Assembly: GCA_020726505.1 (NCBI GenBank)
Contig: JAHLEZ010000016.1
Span: forward strand, 1,488,001-1,552,000
Direction of reading: 5' to 3'
Length of the DNA: 64,000 nucleotides
DNA from: Leptodontidium sp. MPI-SDFR-AT-0119
Lineage: Eukaryota > Ascomycota > Leotiomycetes > Helotiales > Leptodontidiaceae
Shown here: one piece after another, positions 18,988 through 29,349 of the stretch
How positions within the stretch are numbered: the first letter of the stretch is position 1
How the letters are laid out: each line of letters opens with the position of its first letter
The notes under the pieces: model-generated
What the model saw: only the letters and a program-made list of their open reading frames with translations
What the model was told of the DNA's origin: nothing
The model's database searches: none
Position numbers and translations under genes: made by a program

Positions 18988-20897
18988 ATGAGGCCCTCTT
19001 CACCCCACGCACTCCCCATCGGGACATCTCAACCCCCAAATGAAGATCATGTATGCTGCCTCCTATTCTTCCTGGGCTATGACAGCAGAGACGTTGCTGA
19101 TAATGGTTTCTAAATCAGGCTGTAAGCGTCTCGCTCCCAACATGGTCTTCCATTGTAAGCTGGTCACGACGAGAGCCATGGGTGGTCTCCCAAATGAAAT
19201 CTGGCTATCCACGGTAAGTGCCTCCTCACAGCAAGATCCACCTAGAATGGAAGCCTGACTGTGAAACTTACAGCCTGTTCATCAACACCATAATACAAGA
19301 GCTAAGCGCCATAGTACTCGAGCGGTTACAGGCGCGAGATGGCCACACAGAATGTATGCTCTTTCCCTCAATCCCCGCTTCGCAGCGGTTGATCGTCAGC
19401 TTGACGACAAAGAATCCGAGCCATTTCGTATCCCCATATGTTCGATTTTGTTTTCCTCCCTCTGCCAAGTGCGACGAGGAGGTGAAGATGGAGGAGGAAA
19501 ATGAGGATCACTCTCGGTGGGCAACGTTCTACGCTGTGCTTTATCATACTGAACTGGCCCCAGAGGCAATGGGTTTCTGGCGTGAAACGGGAGATGGACT
19601 TTCAAGTCGGCATGCGGAATTTGCGCTTGCGAGGTTTCAATTCCTCGAGTCCCAGTGTGTCGACGGCTCATTTTGCACAAAACCCAACCTCAACAAACAC
19701 CAGGCGTACCGGGGGGACTTGCCGTCGCTACAGCCAGCCACCACTACCGCTGCAGAGGTGGCTACAATAAAAGCCCTGCTTGCAAAGACTGCGTCATCAG
19801 ATGTTCCCGGTCAAGGCCCTGTGCGTCCGCAAGATATACTCCTGTATCAGAAAGGGCTGTGTAGTATATTTGCAGTTGCGAGGTCTCTCGTTCCCGAAGG
19901 GCCATCGACGAAAAAGTCACAGGTAGTTATCTATGGGTAAGTCTTCATCTCTGTCCACTTATGGCAATGTAATCTAACTGTGTGGTATACCAGATGGCCA
20001 TATGCGGAGACAGTCAAATGTGTCGAGCGCAGTGGGTATGGCAATGTGATCCTGTATGGTAAAGGGACAGGGGCAGACCTGGACGATCTGGAGAGGAAGC
20101 TGGTGGATGGGGGACGAATCCAAGCCTTGTTCTGCGAGCTGCCCAGTAACCCACAACTGGCATCGCCAGACTTACATCGGATCCGGCGGCTCGCGGACGC
20201 CTACGGGTTTGTTGTGGCATGCGACGAGACCTTGGGCACCTTCGTGAACGTCGATGTTCTTCCGTACGTCGACATCGCCATGACAAGTCTGACCAAAATC
20301 TTCAGCGGAGCCTCGAATGTCATGGGTGGGAGTGTCATTATCAACCCACGTTCTCCATTCTACGAAGCCATCCATACCCGCCTCACAGCGGTGTGGGAGG
20401 ACATTCTTTTCCCGGGCGACATCAGTGTTCTTGCTGCGAACTGCGAAGATTTCGTAGAGCGCGTCAAATATTGCAGTCGCAGTGCCTTGGCCGTCGCAAC
20501 TCTGCTCTCACAGCACCCTTCGGTGGCAAGGGTCAACTACCCTGCGCTGGTGCCCACTAGTCACCTGTATGAGAGATACCGTCGCCAGAACGGCGGGTAC
20601 GGCTACGTCCTGAGTATTATCTTCCGTGATCTGCACAGTGCCGTGGCGTTCTATGACGCCCTCGATGTGTGCAAGGGAACGAGCATCGGCGCCAATTTCA
20701 CTTTGTGCGTTCCGTACGCACAGCTGGCTCACTTCCGGGAGTTGGACCTGGCTGAGGCAAATGGTGTTCCGCCGCATATTGTTCGCATCAGTGTCGGCGT
20801 GGATGATACGGGGAAATTGCTGGACCGAGTAAGGAATGCTCTCACTGCTGTCGAAGAAGTCCGTCATAGGCCAGAAATTGCTATCTCTCAGTTGTAG
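18988..20897 (+). CDS. Cystathionine gamma-synthase-like PLP enzyme (gamma-substitution type)
   Basis: Four exons: 18988-19050, 19119-19213, 19274-19936, 19994-20897. Introns of 68, 60 and 57 bp have GTATGC/GTAAGT donors and CAG acceptors. The spliced length is exactly 575 codons (574 residues). Splicing restores the N-terminal HAVSVSLPTW and SGYPR motifs typical of fungal members, which confirms the exon model. The C-terminal two thirds is a fold-type I PLP domain: CDETLGTF, then TSLTK with the likely PLP lysine at 375, then NVMGGS. Fungal relatives use activated homoserine and replace its gamma substituent with a carbon, nitrogen or sulfur nucleophile to build unusual amino acids for secondary metabolites. 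Here it lies in an NRPS cluster with an amidinotransferase, so it probably makes a non-proteinogenic amino acid. The nucleophile is unknown. Confidence 0.9.
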
Positions 20898-21457
20898 CTA
20901 GCTACTCTGTAACCCAGTAATTATGAATACTGGCTGCTTGACAGCCAGTATTAACTATATAAAACGAAGCCATCATTCTTCTCCATCTCGATCTTCACCA
21001 ACTAGGTCTAATGTATTAACTATGCACGCAACTCGGCTTAATTATTCACTAACCCAATTCGTAAAACTTCTAAGCCAACTTGTATGCCACCGCCTCATAT
21101 CATAGCTGTAAACAAATGATGGGCCGCCACTAGTACTGTAGGACAACTTAGCTATCTTATCATAAGTTAGAGAGCGTCTGATTGGTGCATCTAGGGAATC
21201 GCCTCACATAAAAGGAAGAAGCATACTCCCAGGATCCAAACTTTGTCCTTTGGATATACCAACTCACTCTTAATAAAAAAGGGCCATCATCAACACTGCC
21301 GGCCTTTCTACAGAAGTATATAATCACAGTTCTCTCTGCCTCGAAATGTAGCTCCTCCACAATCAATACCCACTCATTGCCTCAGTTCTGTACTGACTTT
21401 ATCTAGATCCAAAAACAGCCAAACGCCCCACGAATTCTCTTCGCACCCTTCGATGCC
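20898..21457 (+). promoter_or_regulatory. Intergenic / promoter region of the dioxygenase gene
   Basis: About 560 bp without a supportable gene between two same-strand cluster genes. No specific element recognised beyond AT-rich and C/T-rich patches. Confidence 0.35.
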
Positions 21458-22327
21458 ATGGCTATCTCTCCAGAACCTAGAATACAGAGATTCGCGGTCG
21501 ACACCGACCCCACTCTGGTCTGGCAAACCATTGAACAGGACAGCGTTGCGATAATCACAGACGTCGTGCCTCCCGACGTCATTCAGCGCTTCCAACAGGA
21601 AATCGAGCCGCGGGTCGAGAGCTGGGAGAATGCAGCCCTCAATGGCTGGAAATTTTCTCCTCACACCAAATTCGTGAACGGCCTCCTCTCATCCAGCCAG
21701 GCGTACCGACACGACATCTTGAACAATTCGGCCCTTCACGGGATGTGCAAAGCCGCTTTCGAGCAGACGGGTGACTACTGGATAGTCAGCGCTGTCCACA
21801 GACTCACGCAGCCTGGACACCCGGCCCAAGATTGGCACCGTGACGCAAACGGGTGGCCACTTGTGAAGTGCCAGCAACCCGGCTCGCCACCGCTGACTAT
21901 CACCATCATCATTCCCACCACAGAATTCACCGAGGCCAATGGGGCCACACGCTTATTTCTGGGCAGCCACCAGTGGCCCTCTGTCGACGTGCCTTCCGAT
22001 GCACGACCTACAGTAGCAGAATTAAAGGCTGGCGATATGCTGGTGATGCGCCAGGGAGTGGTTCATAGTGGAGGAGTACACACCGCCGAGGCACCGGACA
22101 CGCGCGGTATGCTGCTTTTGAGCTTGGCCAGTTGCCAGCTCAGCCAGTACGAGAGCGCGTTGGGGCTTCCACGACCGTTGGTGGAGAGCTTGACTCCGCT
22201 CGTGCAGAAGCTGGTCGGTTGGCGAACTATCTTTCCTCTTGGCCATCCCATGGGCTTGAATACCTTCCGCTCGGGTTTGGTGGAGGAAAAGCTAGGCCTC
22301 CAGGCTAATCAGCCGCTCGAGGAGTAA
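21458..22327 (+). CDS. Phytanoyl-CoA dioxygenase-type Fe(II)/2-oxoglutarate oxygenase
   Basis: An intronless 289-residue protein. The 2-His-1-carboxylate iron site is visible: His127 and Asp129 in DWHRDANGWP and His203 in VVHSGG, with Arg216 (DTRGML) placed to bind 2-oxoglutarate. The sequence between them includes GATRLFLGSH, a family-typical stretch. There is no signal peptide or membrane segment. PhyH-type enzymes in fungal clusters hydroxylate, desaturate or rearrange small molecules, often amino acids or peptides. Here the likely job is oxidation of the guanidino building block or of the finished peptide. The family is clear; the substrate is not. Confidence 0.9.
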   Translation: MAISPEPRIQRFAVDTDPTLVWQTIEQDSVAIITDVVPPDVIQRFQQEIEPRVESWENAALNGWKFSPHTKFVNGLLSSSQAYRHDILNNSALHGMCKAAFEQTGDYWIVSAVHRLTQPGHPAQDWHRDANGWPLVKCQQPGSPPLTITIIIPTTEFTEANGATRLFLGSHQWPSVDVPSDARPTVAELKAGDMLVMRQGVVHSGGVHTAEAPDTRGMLLLSLASCQLSQYESALGLPRPLVESLTPLVQKLVGWRTIFPLGHPMGLNTFRSGLVEEKLGLQANQPLEE

Positions 22328-22637
22328 ATAGAAACGTGGTAATTCCTTCGTAGCAGATACGGAGTCAGGTGTTTGTTACATTACATCGAGACTTGGTGTC
22401 TCGGGCTAATTGAGACATGTGCCATGTTCCACCCATCACCGCTGATTCCGGTTTCACTTGTCGATCACTACCACTCCGTGCAAATGCTGCCTCGATCATC
22501 AGCGGTGTGCCAACTAACATGATTTCCTTTTTGGCACTAACACTGATCATAAATAAATCCGCAGTGTGTTTTCATCCCAACTCGAGACACCACAAGTCCT
22601 ACAGCCGAAGCTTGGAGGCATTCTAGAATCTTGGCAA
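22328..22637 (+). promoter_or_regulatory. Intergenic region before the sulfotransferase-like gene
   Basis: About 310 bp. The open frame extends upstream of 22638 to a GTG at 22566, but no in-frame ATG precedes 22638, so this is probably promoter and 5' UTR. Confidence 0.35.
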
Positions 22638-23720
22638 ATGATGCCGTCTTCGGAGCCACGCAAAGCCATTTTCCTCTTTACACATCCACGAACGGCATCC
22701 AATCTGCTCATGCAGATGCTGCGGACACACCCTGACATGGAGACAATTGAGTACCCCTTTGTCGACACCTACTACTTTGGCCAGGACTCGTTAACGCTCC
22801 GGCGCAATGTTCGTATGGAGGCTGTCAAGCAGCGAATGCAAGCCGACCCTGCTCTTGCCCAAACCTTCCAAGCTGCCTTTGATCAGCTGGAGCTGTCGAT
22901 CCAGAGCGTGCAAGCCAAGGTATGTCTGTCTGTCTGTGTCTCCGATCTCTCGCAACAAATACGAAGTGACACCAACACACGGTGTGTGTCACAGGGCAAA
23001 ACCCCCTTCATCAAGGAACATGCATTCACCATTATGAAGCCGGAAACAATTTCCACGTATCTCGCGCATCCTCGTTCACACACAGCACAGCTCGCCAAAG
23101 GACAAGGGGTAGGGGTAGTAACGACGGGAACCGACTACGACCCGAACGATGGCAACGATGGCAATCCTACTGTGCTGCCAACCCAATTCCTCCGCAGCGT
23201 GACTCCCGTGTTCCTGATTCGCCATCCAGCATTGGTTTTCGAGTCGATTTTGCGCGTCAGTGGGCCAACGATGGGGGCCCAAGTCGACGACGAGGAATTC
23301 CCCGTTGACGCCAGTCTGCGGTGGCTGCGGATCCTGCACGACTGGTTCGCCCAGTCCGGTGGGCACCCGATTGTGCTCAATGCAGATGAGATCATCGCCC
23401 GTCCTACTATTGTGCAGCAACTTTGCGAGCAGCTGCAGCTCGACCCGACGGGTGTTCGCTTCGAGTGGGACCCGGTGGCGCCGGCGATCGTTGCGGGCCA
23501 GAGCTCCTATCAGCGGCATTTCTTCTCGACGATCCAGTCCTCTTGTGGCGTGCGGCTGGACAAGCATTCCGCGGCTCAGGGACCGAAACTTAATCTAGAC
23601 GTCATGACTGCGACGTGGCGGGATGCGTACGGATTTGAGACGGCCGCTGCTCTGCGATCATTTGTGGATGCTGCTATGCCCGACTATGAATATTTGTGTC
23701 ACTGCGAACTGCGACATTAG
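22638..23720 (+). CDS. Sulfotransferase-like P-loop protein
   Basis: Two exons, 22638-22919 and 22995-23720. The 75-bp intron (GTATGT...CACAG) keeps frame, but removing it joins VQAK to GKTPFIKEHA cleanly. The product is 335 residues. HPRTASNLL (16-24) matches the 5'-phosphosulfate-binding loop of PAPS-dependent sulfotransferases, and FLIRHP...S (167-178) resembles the 3'-phosphate-binding strand with Arg and Ser. Known members transfer sulfate from PAPS to hydroxyl or amine groups. In this cluster it could sulfate a hydroxyl or an N-hydroxyguanidine; that is inference. Fungal P-loop proteins of this class are often annotated only as hypothetical, so catalytic activity is not certain. Confidence 0.75.
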   Translation: MMPSSEPRKAIFLFTHPRTASNLLMQMLRTHPDMETIEYPFVDTYYFGQDSLTLRRNVRMEAVKQRMQADPALAQTFQAAFDQLELSIQSVQAKVCLSVCVSDLSQQIRSDTNTRCVSQGKTPFIKEHAFTIMKPETISTYLAHPRSHTAQLAKGQGVGVVTTGTDYDPNDGNDGNPTVLPTQFLRSVTPVFLIRHPALVFESILRVSGPTMGAQVDDEEFPVDASLRWLRILHDWFAQSGGHPIVLNADEIIARPTIVQQLCEQLQLDPTGVRFEWDPVAPAIVAGQSSYQRHFFSTIQSSCGVRLDKHSAAQGPKLNLDVMTATWRDAYGFETAAALRSFVDAAMPDYEYLCHCELRH

Positions 23721-24261
23721 ATGGAGCAGGGCTGGGCTGGGCTGCAAGCTGCGAGGGGAAAAGAGGAAGGCTAACTGGCTGGCTGGCTGGGCAAAGAGTA
23801 AGACTCACCTCACCGGCAAGGAGGCGCTTCGGTGTACAGGGGTGTCATTGTTGATCATTTTAGCAGCAAATTAAAAGCGTACAACTTGCAAATCACTTGT
23901 GCCTTTAGACCCCTATCTGTTTCCTTTCCGTTTAACAAGAGTTTTCTACCGAGGTCGCCTATACTCACCGCTCTTCTTTGTCTGGTAAATGAGGGCAGTT
24001 ACTGCTGTTAGCTTACCGACAAAGATCTTCACTAGTGCAAGTCACTATGACTATGGAGTGCAAATTAGACGTCGATCTTGCCTAGAAGGAAGGATGCAAG
24101 AAATGAACGAACGACTAGCCCTACGTACTTTCAAGGCCACAATTCTAAGAGCCAAGTCCACTGAGCTCTCGGATATTCGTTGAGTGAGTCCAAAGACGAC
24201 GACAAAGACGACGAGGTACCCCACACAACTGTGCCCTTCGGAGGCTTCCTGATCACCCAAG
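23721..24261 (+). promoter_or_regulatory. Intergenic region before the YqcI/YcgG gene
   Basis: About 540 bp without a supportable gene; a CTGG-type simple repeat lies near 23778-23793. Confidence 0.3.
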
Positions 24262-25252
24262 ATGGCCACGGACAGCTTCTCCCTCAACAAATTACTTCCG
24301 GTTTTGAGCAGGGAGTTGTTGTACACGACCTTCATCGTCGCTCTGGGTATAATCACTTGGGTTCGATGCTATAGTGTGAATTCTTCGAGCAAGAAGAACA
24401 GGGCTCGACCAGTGTTACCTACTACACGCCTGTGGACTAGGTATGGCATATGCTTCAAACATTATACAAAATCATATCTAACGAGAAATAAAACGAAAAA
24501 GTCGCGAAATACCCACCGCCTTCGCTCCCACTTCATGGCAACGACAGGCATTTGATGCATTTCGCGCGCGAATGCTTCTACAAGATCCACAAATATTCCC
24601 CTGTATCTACGCAACCAAGGGCTTCAAGGCAAACGAACACCGCTGCTGCTTCATCGACCATTTGGACACGGACCCAGGGTCAACCATTCCAGACACGACA
24701 CTTGATAACCTCGCCGCCGCGTTTGAGGAATATGCGCAGAACTGGCGCCAATTCGGACCCATGACATCGTTGGTCGTCTTGACTCCTCTGCCTCCTGCTA
24801 CTACTACAGACGAATGGAAGCCAACGCTGGAGGAGGACCGGAGGCGTTTCTGGGATCTCTTGCGCGCAATCAGTGACCGTGACCCACACAGCTGGCCGGC
24901 ACAAGCTTCTCAAACTGTTGGGGAGCCATCCTGGACGTTTAGGTTTCGAGGAGAGCGGTTCGTCGCGCTGGCATTGACGCCTCGATATCGGAAGCGACAG
25001 TCGCGATTTTGTGCTGGGTTTGTGCTGGCATTTCAGCCAATTGAGATCTTTCAGGATCTGCTCTCGACGCCGGAGAAGATGGCAAGCGCGGTTGGTAAGG
25101 TACGTGAATTGACGGATAGCTTGGACGATGTCCCCTATAGTCAGGATGTGGTTGCCGTTGGGGATGGTAGACAATCTGTTAGTTCCATGTTCTTCTTGAG
25201 TGACGATGATGAATCTTGGGATAGTCTGTATAACAAGATTCGAAGTGGATGA
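24262..25252 (+). CDS. YqcI/YcgG-family protein, GntA-like probable heme N-hydroxylase
   Basis: Two exons, 24262-24440 and 24502-25252. The 61-bp intron has donor GTATGG, a CTAAC branch site and acceptor AAG; the spliced length is 310 codons (309 residues). Splicing yields TSWQRQAFDAFRARM followed by FPCIY (92-96), matching the family start. Further hallmarks are a Trp-Pro pair (HSWPAQ), WTFRFRGERF (204-213), TPRYRKRQSRF (219-229) and FQP (237-239). Bacterial members include GntA, a heme-dependent enzyme that N-hydroxylates a guanidine in guanitoxin biosynthesis. Residues ~18-36 form one hydrophobic segment followed by a basic stretch, suggesting an ER signal anchor as in fungal P450s. Beside an amidinotransferase this strongly hints at guanidine N-oxidation. 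The family call is good; the activity is inferred. Confidence 0.78.
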
Positions 25253-25651
25253 TGGTGTCTGTATGACAGATGGGAGTGATGTAAAAACTGCAGCGCTTCT
25301 TGAAGTGCTAGTAGATCGTACTTTACTATAATTATGACTTTTAGTGCAACTTTCTACTTACGGCCATATATGACACTCACCGTCGAAATAACTCAGAATG
25401 GGGAGTGTAATTTTCATGTGGTTTGTATTTGTAGGTACAGACAAGATATCACCACTTGTGTACCAGAGATGTAATTTTCAGCAATGCCTCACTTTTCTTT
25501 TGGTATATCAACTGTCAACACTAGTTCGGCTACTCCAGATTCGTCCTAGATTGGCTATTGGTTTTAGCGTCTAATGACAGCAACTGGGCTCTCTTAGCAT
25601 CAAAGATCAAAAAGACTCGTCCTTCCTCTCGTCGAGAACTCAAAATCAACC
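25253..25651 (+). promoter_or_regulatory. Intergenic / promoter region of the methyltransferase gene
   Basis: About 400 bp; no gene supported. Confidence 0.3.
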
Positions 25652-26960
25652 ATGTCTTCCCCAAATTTTCGCGCCTTAGCAGCTCACATCAGCCAGCTAG
25701 TCGAAGCCCATGACCCATCCTCAGCAAACGCACCCCAGACTCTCCTCCAGCTCCGACGTGCGGCCCGGGAATTAGAGCAGCAATGCGTGCCTCCATCCGA
25801 GCTGGAGTTCGAGTTTCACCACCGACCTCACCAGAACGCCTGTGTTCGGATTGCCATCGAACTCAAAATCTTCGATCACCTCGACGACGATGAGCTTATC
25901 CGCCCGTCTGAACTGGCGGCGCGAATTGACCTGGCCAATCCAGAGTTCACTCTACGCATTGTCCGCGTGCTGTGTGCCTCGGGTGTCCTAGGAGAACAGC
26001 AGCTCCCTTCGGAGGAGATCGTTGTTCATCACACGGCGCTATCGAAATTGTGGCGCAGCCGCCCAGCCAGCCAGGCGTACGCTCAACACCAGTGGGACAA
26101 CATGGTGCTAGCGCTATCAAATCTGGTTCCTTTCCTGCGCACTCGTGGATTCCAAAGCCCCGACGATCCCTCCAATTCTCCGTTTGCCTACGCATTGGGT
26201 GCAGAAAATGTGGACTTCTTTCACTTGCTACAGCGGTATCCGGAGCGACTGGCCTCATTCAACCAAGGAATGACGGGGACCGCAACCTCTGTCGTTAAGA
26301 TTTTCCCTTTTGCCAAACTGGCCGAGGTGCATGATTCTCTAGTATGTCTTGTTGACGTGGGCGGCGGGAGGGGCCATACCACGCAGGAAATCCTCACCGC
26401 TTGTCCAGAGCTGAAAGGCACCACCGTGGTCTTGGAAGATTTGCCTGCTGTCCTCGAACATCGGGAAGATCTGCAGGTAGATCACACACTGGTTCAAGTC
26501 CAGCCGTACAATTTCCTTCTCGATGAACAACCAGTGCGCGGTAGGTTGATGGAGTTTTTTGCAAGCCCCCAAACGACCAATTGTCGATCACCCGGTTATT
26601 ATTACCCCTTTGGTAAGATTCGCTAATTGAGTTTCTTCTCTAGGTGCCGCTGCTTACCTCTACAAATCGATTTTCCATGACTGGCCTGATGCTAGCTGTC
26701 ATCAAATACTTCGCAATCTGGCGCCAGCCATGCGAGGATTCGATTCCCGATTGTTGATCTGCGACCTTGTCGTGGGTCAGATGGCATCAACGCAGCCATA
26801 CAAAGCCTTACGGGATATGAACATGATGATCATGGCGGGTAGGGAGCGAACTGTTACCGACTGGGAGGCATTACTGGGAAAAGAGGGATTCCGGATTGTA
26901 CACATCTGGGGAGTTGAAAACTGTGGCAACAGCGTGATCGAAGCGAGATTGATTAGCTAG
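25652..26960 (+). CDS. SAM-dependent O-methyltransferase (COMT-like family)
   Basis: Exons 25652-26540 and 26644-26960, separated by a 103-bp intron (GTAGGT...CTCTAG); the product is 401 residues. An N-terminal winged-helix dimerisation region (~50-140) is followed by a Rossmann domain with SAM motif I LVDVGGGRG (233-241). The intron falls just before the catalytic block, and splicing produces IFHDWPD with the general-base His308 of this family. These enzymes methylate hydroxyl groups, usually phenolic, of secondary metabolites. It is the last plus-strand gene of the cluster and may methylate the peptide or an N-hydroxy group; the substrate is unknown. Residues 1-45 are variable, as is usual in fungal members. 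Confidence 0.92.
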
Positions 26961-27201
26961 TGTCACGAATACGCCAAAGACTTTGTACTCTGCAGCTAAT
27001 TATCTCCCTTGTTGTTCGATTTGGATATTTCACTAAAAGCAAATGAAAAAGCGTGGTTCTGAGATTATTGAAATGCATTAAATACAAAGCCTTGACTGGC
27101 AAGACAAAGTGCTCCATGGTTTCTCTCCCATATCTGCAAGAGCAGTCCAGTAACGGCCTCGCGGTAATTTGGGCAAGGCATACTCTATAGCTGATTTATA
27201 T

Positions 27202-28804
27202 TCAACCCTGAATAAGAATAGGAGCTTGAATGAGTGGCTCCACCGGCTCGACCAGGTCAAGGACAGAGGTGAATCCCAGAACATTCTTCTGACTGTCAAG
27301 AGCAACAGCTCGCAGAGAGAGCGTGCTTAGATTTGTTGGAACTGGTATTCGGGTCTCAAATCCTTCCTTCGCGACGGACCCAAGAGGAGCATAATTAGCA
27401 ATGTCGGCGTCAGCTGCTAGCAGCGCCCAACTAGCAACCTCGGTCGCTCCATTCCAGCTCAAGTAGATATCCCCCCCTTTGTAAACAATACTCGGAGATG
27501 TTTTGGGACGACCTATCCAGTTGCGCTTCAGGACCCGGTAGCTCAAAACTTCCTCTGTACCAAATCCTAGCTCAGGGCCGAAATGCACATCGCAAAGCAC
27601 ATCTCCTTGCTTGGAGAATTCAGACCAACCAGCATTAACACCGAGTCCCAGTAGCACATGGTTGTTGTCCAATATCTGCATGGAGCCCCGTGATTCGCTG
27701 CCAATTTTGTGAGGGCTCAGGTATTCATGTCGCAGCTTTGCCGTCATTGCGTGTACGTCAATATCGATGATCAGTCCCTTTGACTGATAGTCCGATGTTC
27801 CAGGAGTTACCGCGTTGTTAAATATCGTGAGGGTAGAGTTTTCCTTCAAGAATCTGGCATGATGCTGCATACTCAAGCCTGTAGCTGCTCCTTTTGAGAG
27901 ATCTTCGAACATGTTCTTCTTCCCTCCAATCTTCCAGATGAATTCCCCACCGTGGCGACTGATGTAGCCAACGGTGTTTGTATGGCGTGACGAAACAAGA
28001 TAATTACCTGCAGTGTCTTTCTGGACGCTGTTTATGTGAAACGCGTCCCATGGTTTCTCATGGCTGCCTTCAGTGCCGCTGGGAAACCGGATTGCATCAG
28101 TGATGTCCCAGTGATCAGACCAGCGCCACTGAAAAAGTAGCTCGCCGGTCTCTAAATCAATTTCCTGAAATCCCCCATCACGAAGATATCCTCTGCGCGG
28201 CCCATTCACTGGAGTCAGATCATAAGGGGCAAGCATCGACGTCGTGATTATGGCGGTTTTGTGCTGGGTAATCAGGAACTCGGTGGCATCGCCACCCCAA
28301 CCATTCTTTGACCGGATCGTGAATGCTTCCTCATATTCGGTGTTCAACTGGTAGTTTTCCTGTTAGTAGACTCTTCACAACGAAGATAGAGCGAGTCCCT
28401 ACCATATGACATGTGACATTGGATCCCATCTCTGGCCAGGAACAGAAAGTAAGGTAAGGTTGACCATCCAGCATCTGCACATCTGTACCCGAAGTACGGC
28501 CATAAGGACTGGCCCATACAAGATTTCCCAGCTCGTCGAGAATTGCAGGGCCGGCGAAGCTGACTTCAGACCCAATAATACTGAGAAATATGTACTGGCC
28601 GTTGTCACAACTATCGTCATATCGTTGAACGTTAAGAATTGGCCCTATGACGTCCGAAGAGTGATAGGATTGATGTGGCCACTTCCCGTGACCGGCGTGC
28701 TCATATGAAATAGATCTGAAGTAAGGGCCAAGGTCTGCAAGAGTGACGGGTACGTGGAACACAATGCCCAGACCCAAGAAGGCCAACAATTTGTATGGTG
28801 GCAT
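27202..28804 (-). CDS. Secreted arylsulfotransferase-like protein
   Basis: Exons 28804-28403 and 28359-27202; the 43-bp intron (GTAGGG...AACAG) is short but necessary to join the frames. The product is 519 residues. The start at 28804 gives a clear signal peptide (MPPYKLLAFLGLGIVFHVPVTLA); an in-frame ATG at 28861 would bury it. The body shows the repeated blades of fungal arylsulfotransferase-family beta-propellers: FQEIDLETGELLFQW, WDAFHINSVQKD, SRHTNTVGYI and WKIGGKK. Bacterial ASSTs use a phenolic sulfate donor rather than PAPS; for fungal members the catalytic role is largely unproven, and some serve non-sulfating roles in secondary-metabolite clusters. It is convergent with the methyltransferase gene and probably belongs to the same cluster. 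Confidence 0.8.
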
Positions 28805-29347
28805 TGTTGCGGGGGCGAAAACGCCTCTGATCCTTGACAAATTTGGGTAAGGTAGAGACAAAGAGAGTGGCAGTGGTTCCTCTACCTTTGTTGCAGGTTA
28901 CAGGAAGTGGTTGCATTATTTAAGTGGTGAGACACCTGGTAGTCAATCACATGACGTAACTATCTTCCCCACTTGTACAACCCAGCTTGGTAGTACACTT
29001 GATTATTCTTATTTGAGTCGAAATGGTCTGTCTTAGATATTCAGAACCCTATCTAGTACCCTTGTTCTAAATCAAGATTTTAGTACACTTTCCACAGAAT
29101 CTCTGTGGTTGTACCTCTGAATCAAAACAAGCCGTCCGGTGTTTTAGATAGGGATTTTCAGCTCGTACTGGCCAAGGCTAGTCTTATGCATTATGCCGGT
29201 AACCGTCTCTACGTCGCGAACATCTTTGGCAAGTGCAGATCATACGTGTCGCCCTTTTGTTTGCGCCTGCAGAAAATGGCGAGTTTTCCGGCAGCTAGCG
29301 ACCCCTTGGCTGAGACCTTTTACGCAAGCGAATTGAACACAGAAACG
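28805..29347. other. Intergenic region between arylsulfotransferase-like gene and transposon copy 2
   Basis: About 540 bp, presumably the promoter of the minus-strand gene; no other feature recognised. Confidence 0.3.
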
Positions 29348-29349
29348 TA

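Noticed and set aside
19040..19258. 72-codon plus-strand frame over the first introns of the PLP-enzyme gene
   Set aside because: Splicing of exons 1-3 restores the conserved N-terminus in other frames, so this is an out-of-frame shadow.
22566..22637. Upstream extension of the sulfotransferase-like frame
   Set aside because: It begins only at GTG; the first in-frame ATG is 22638, right before the P-loop region as expected.
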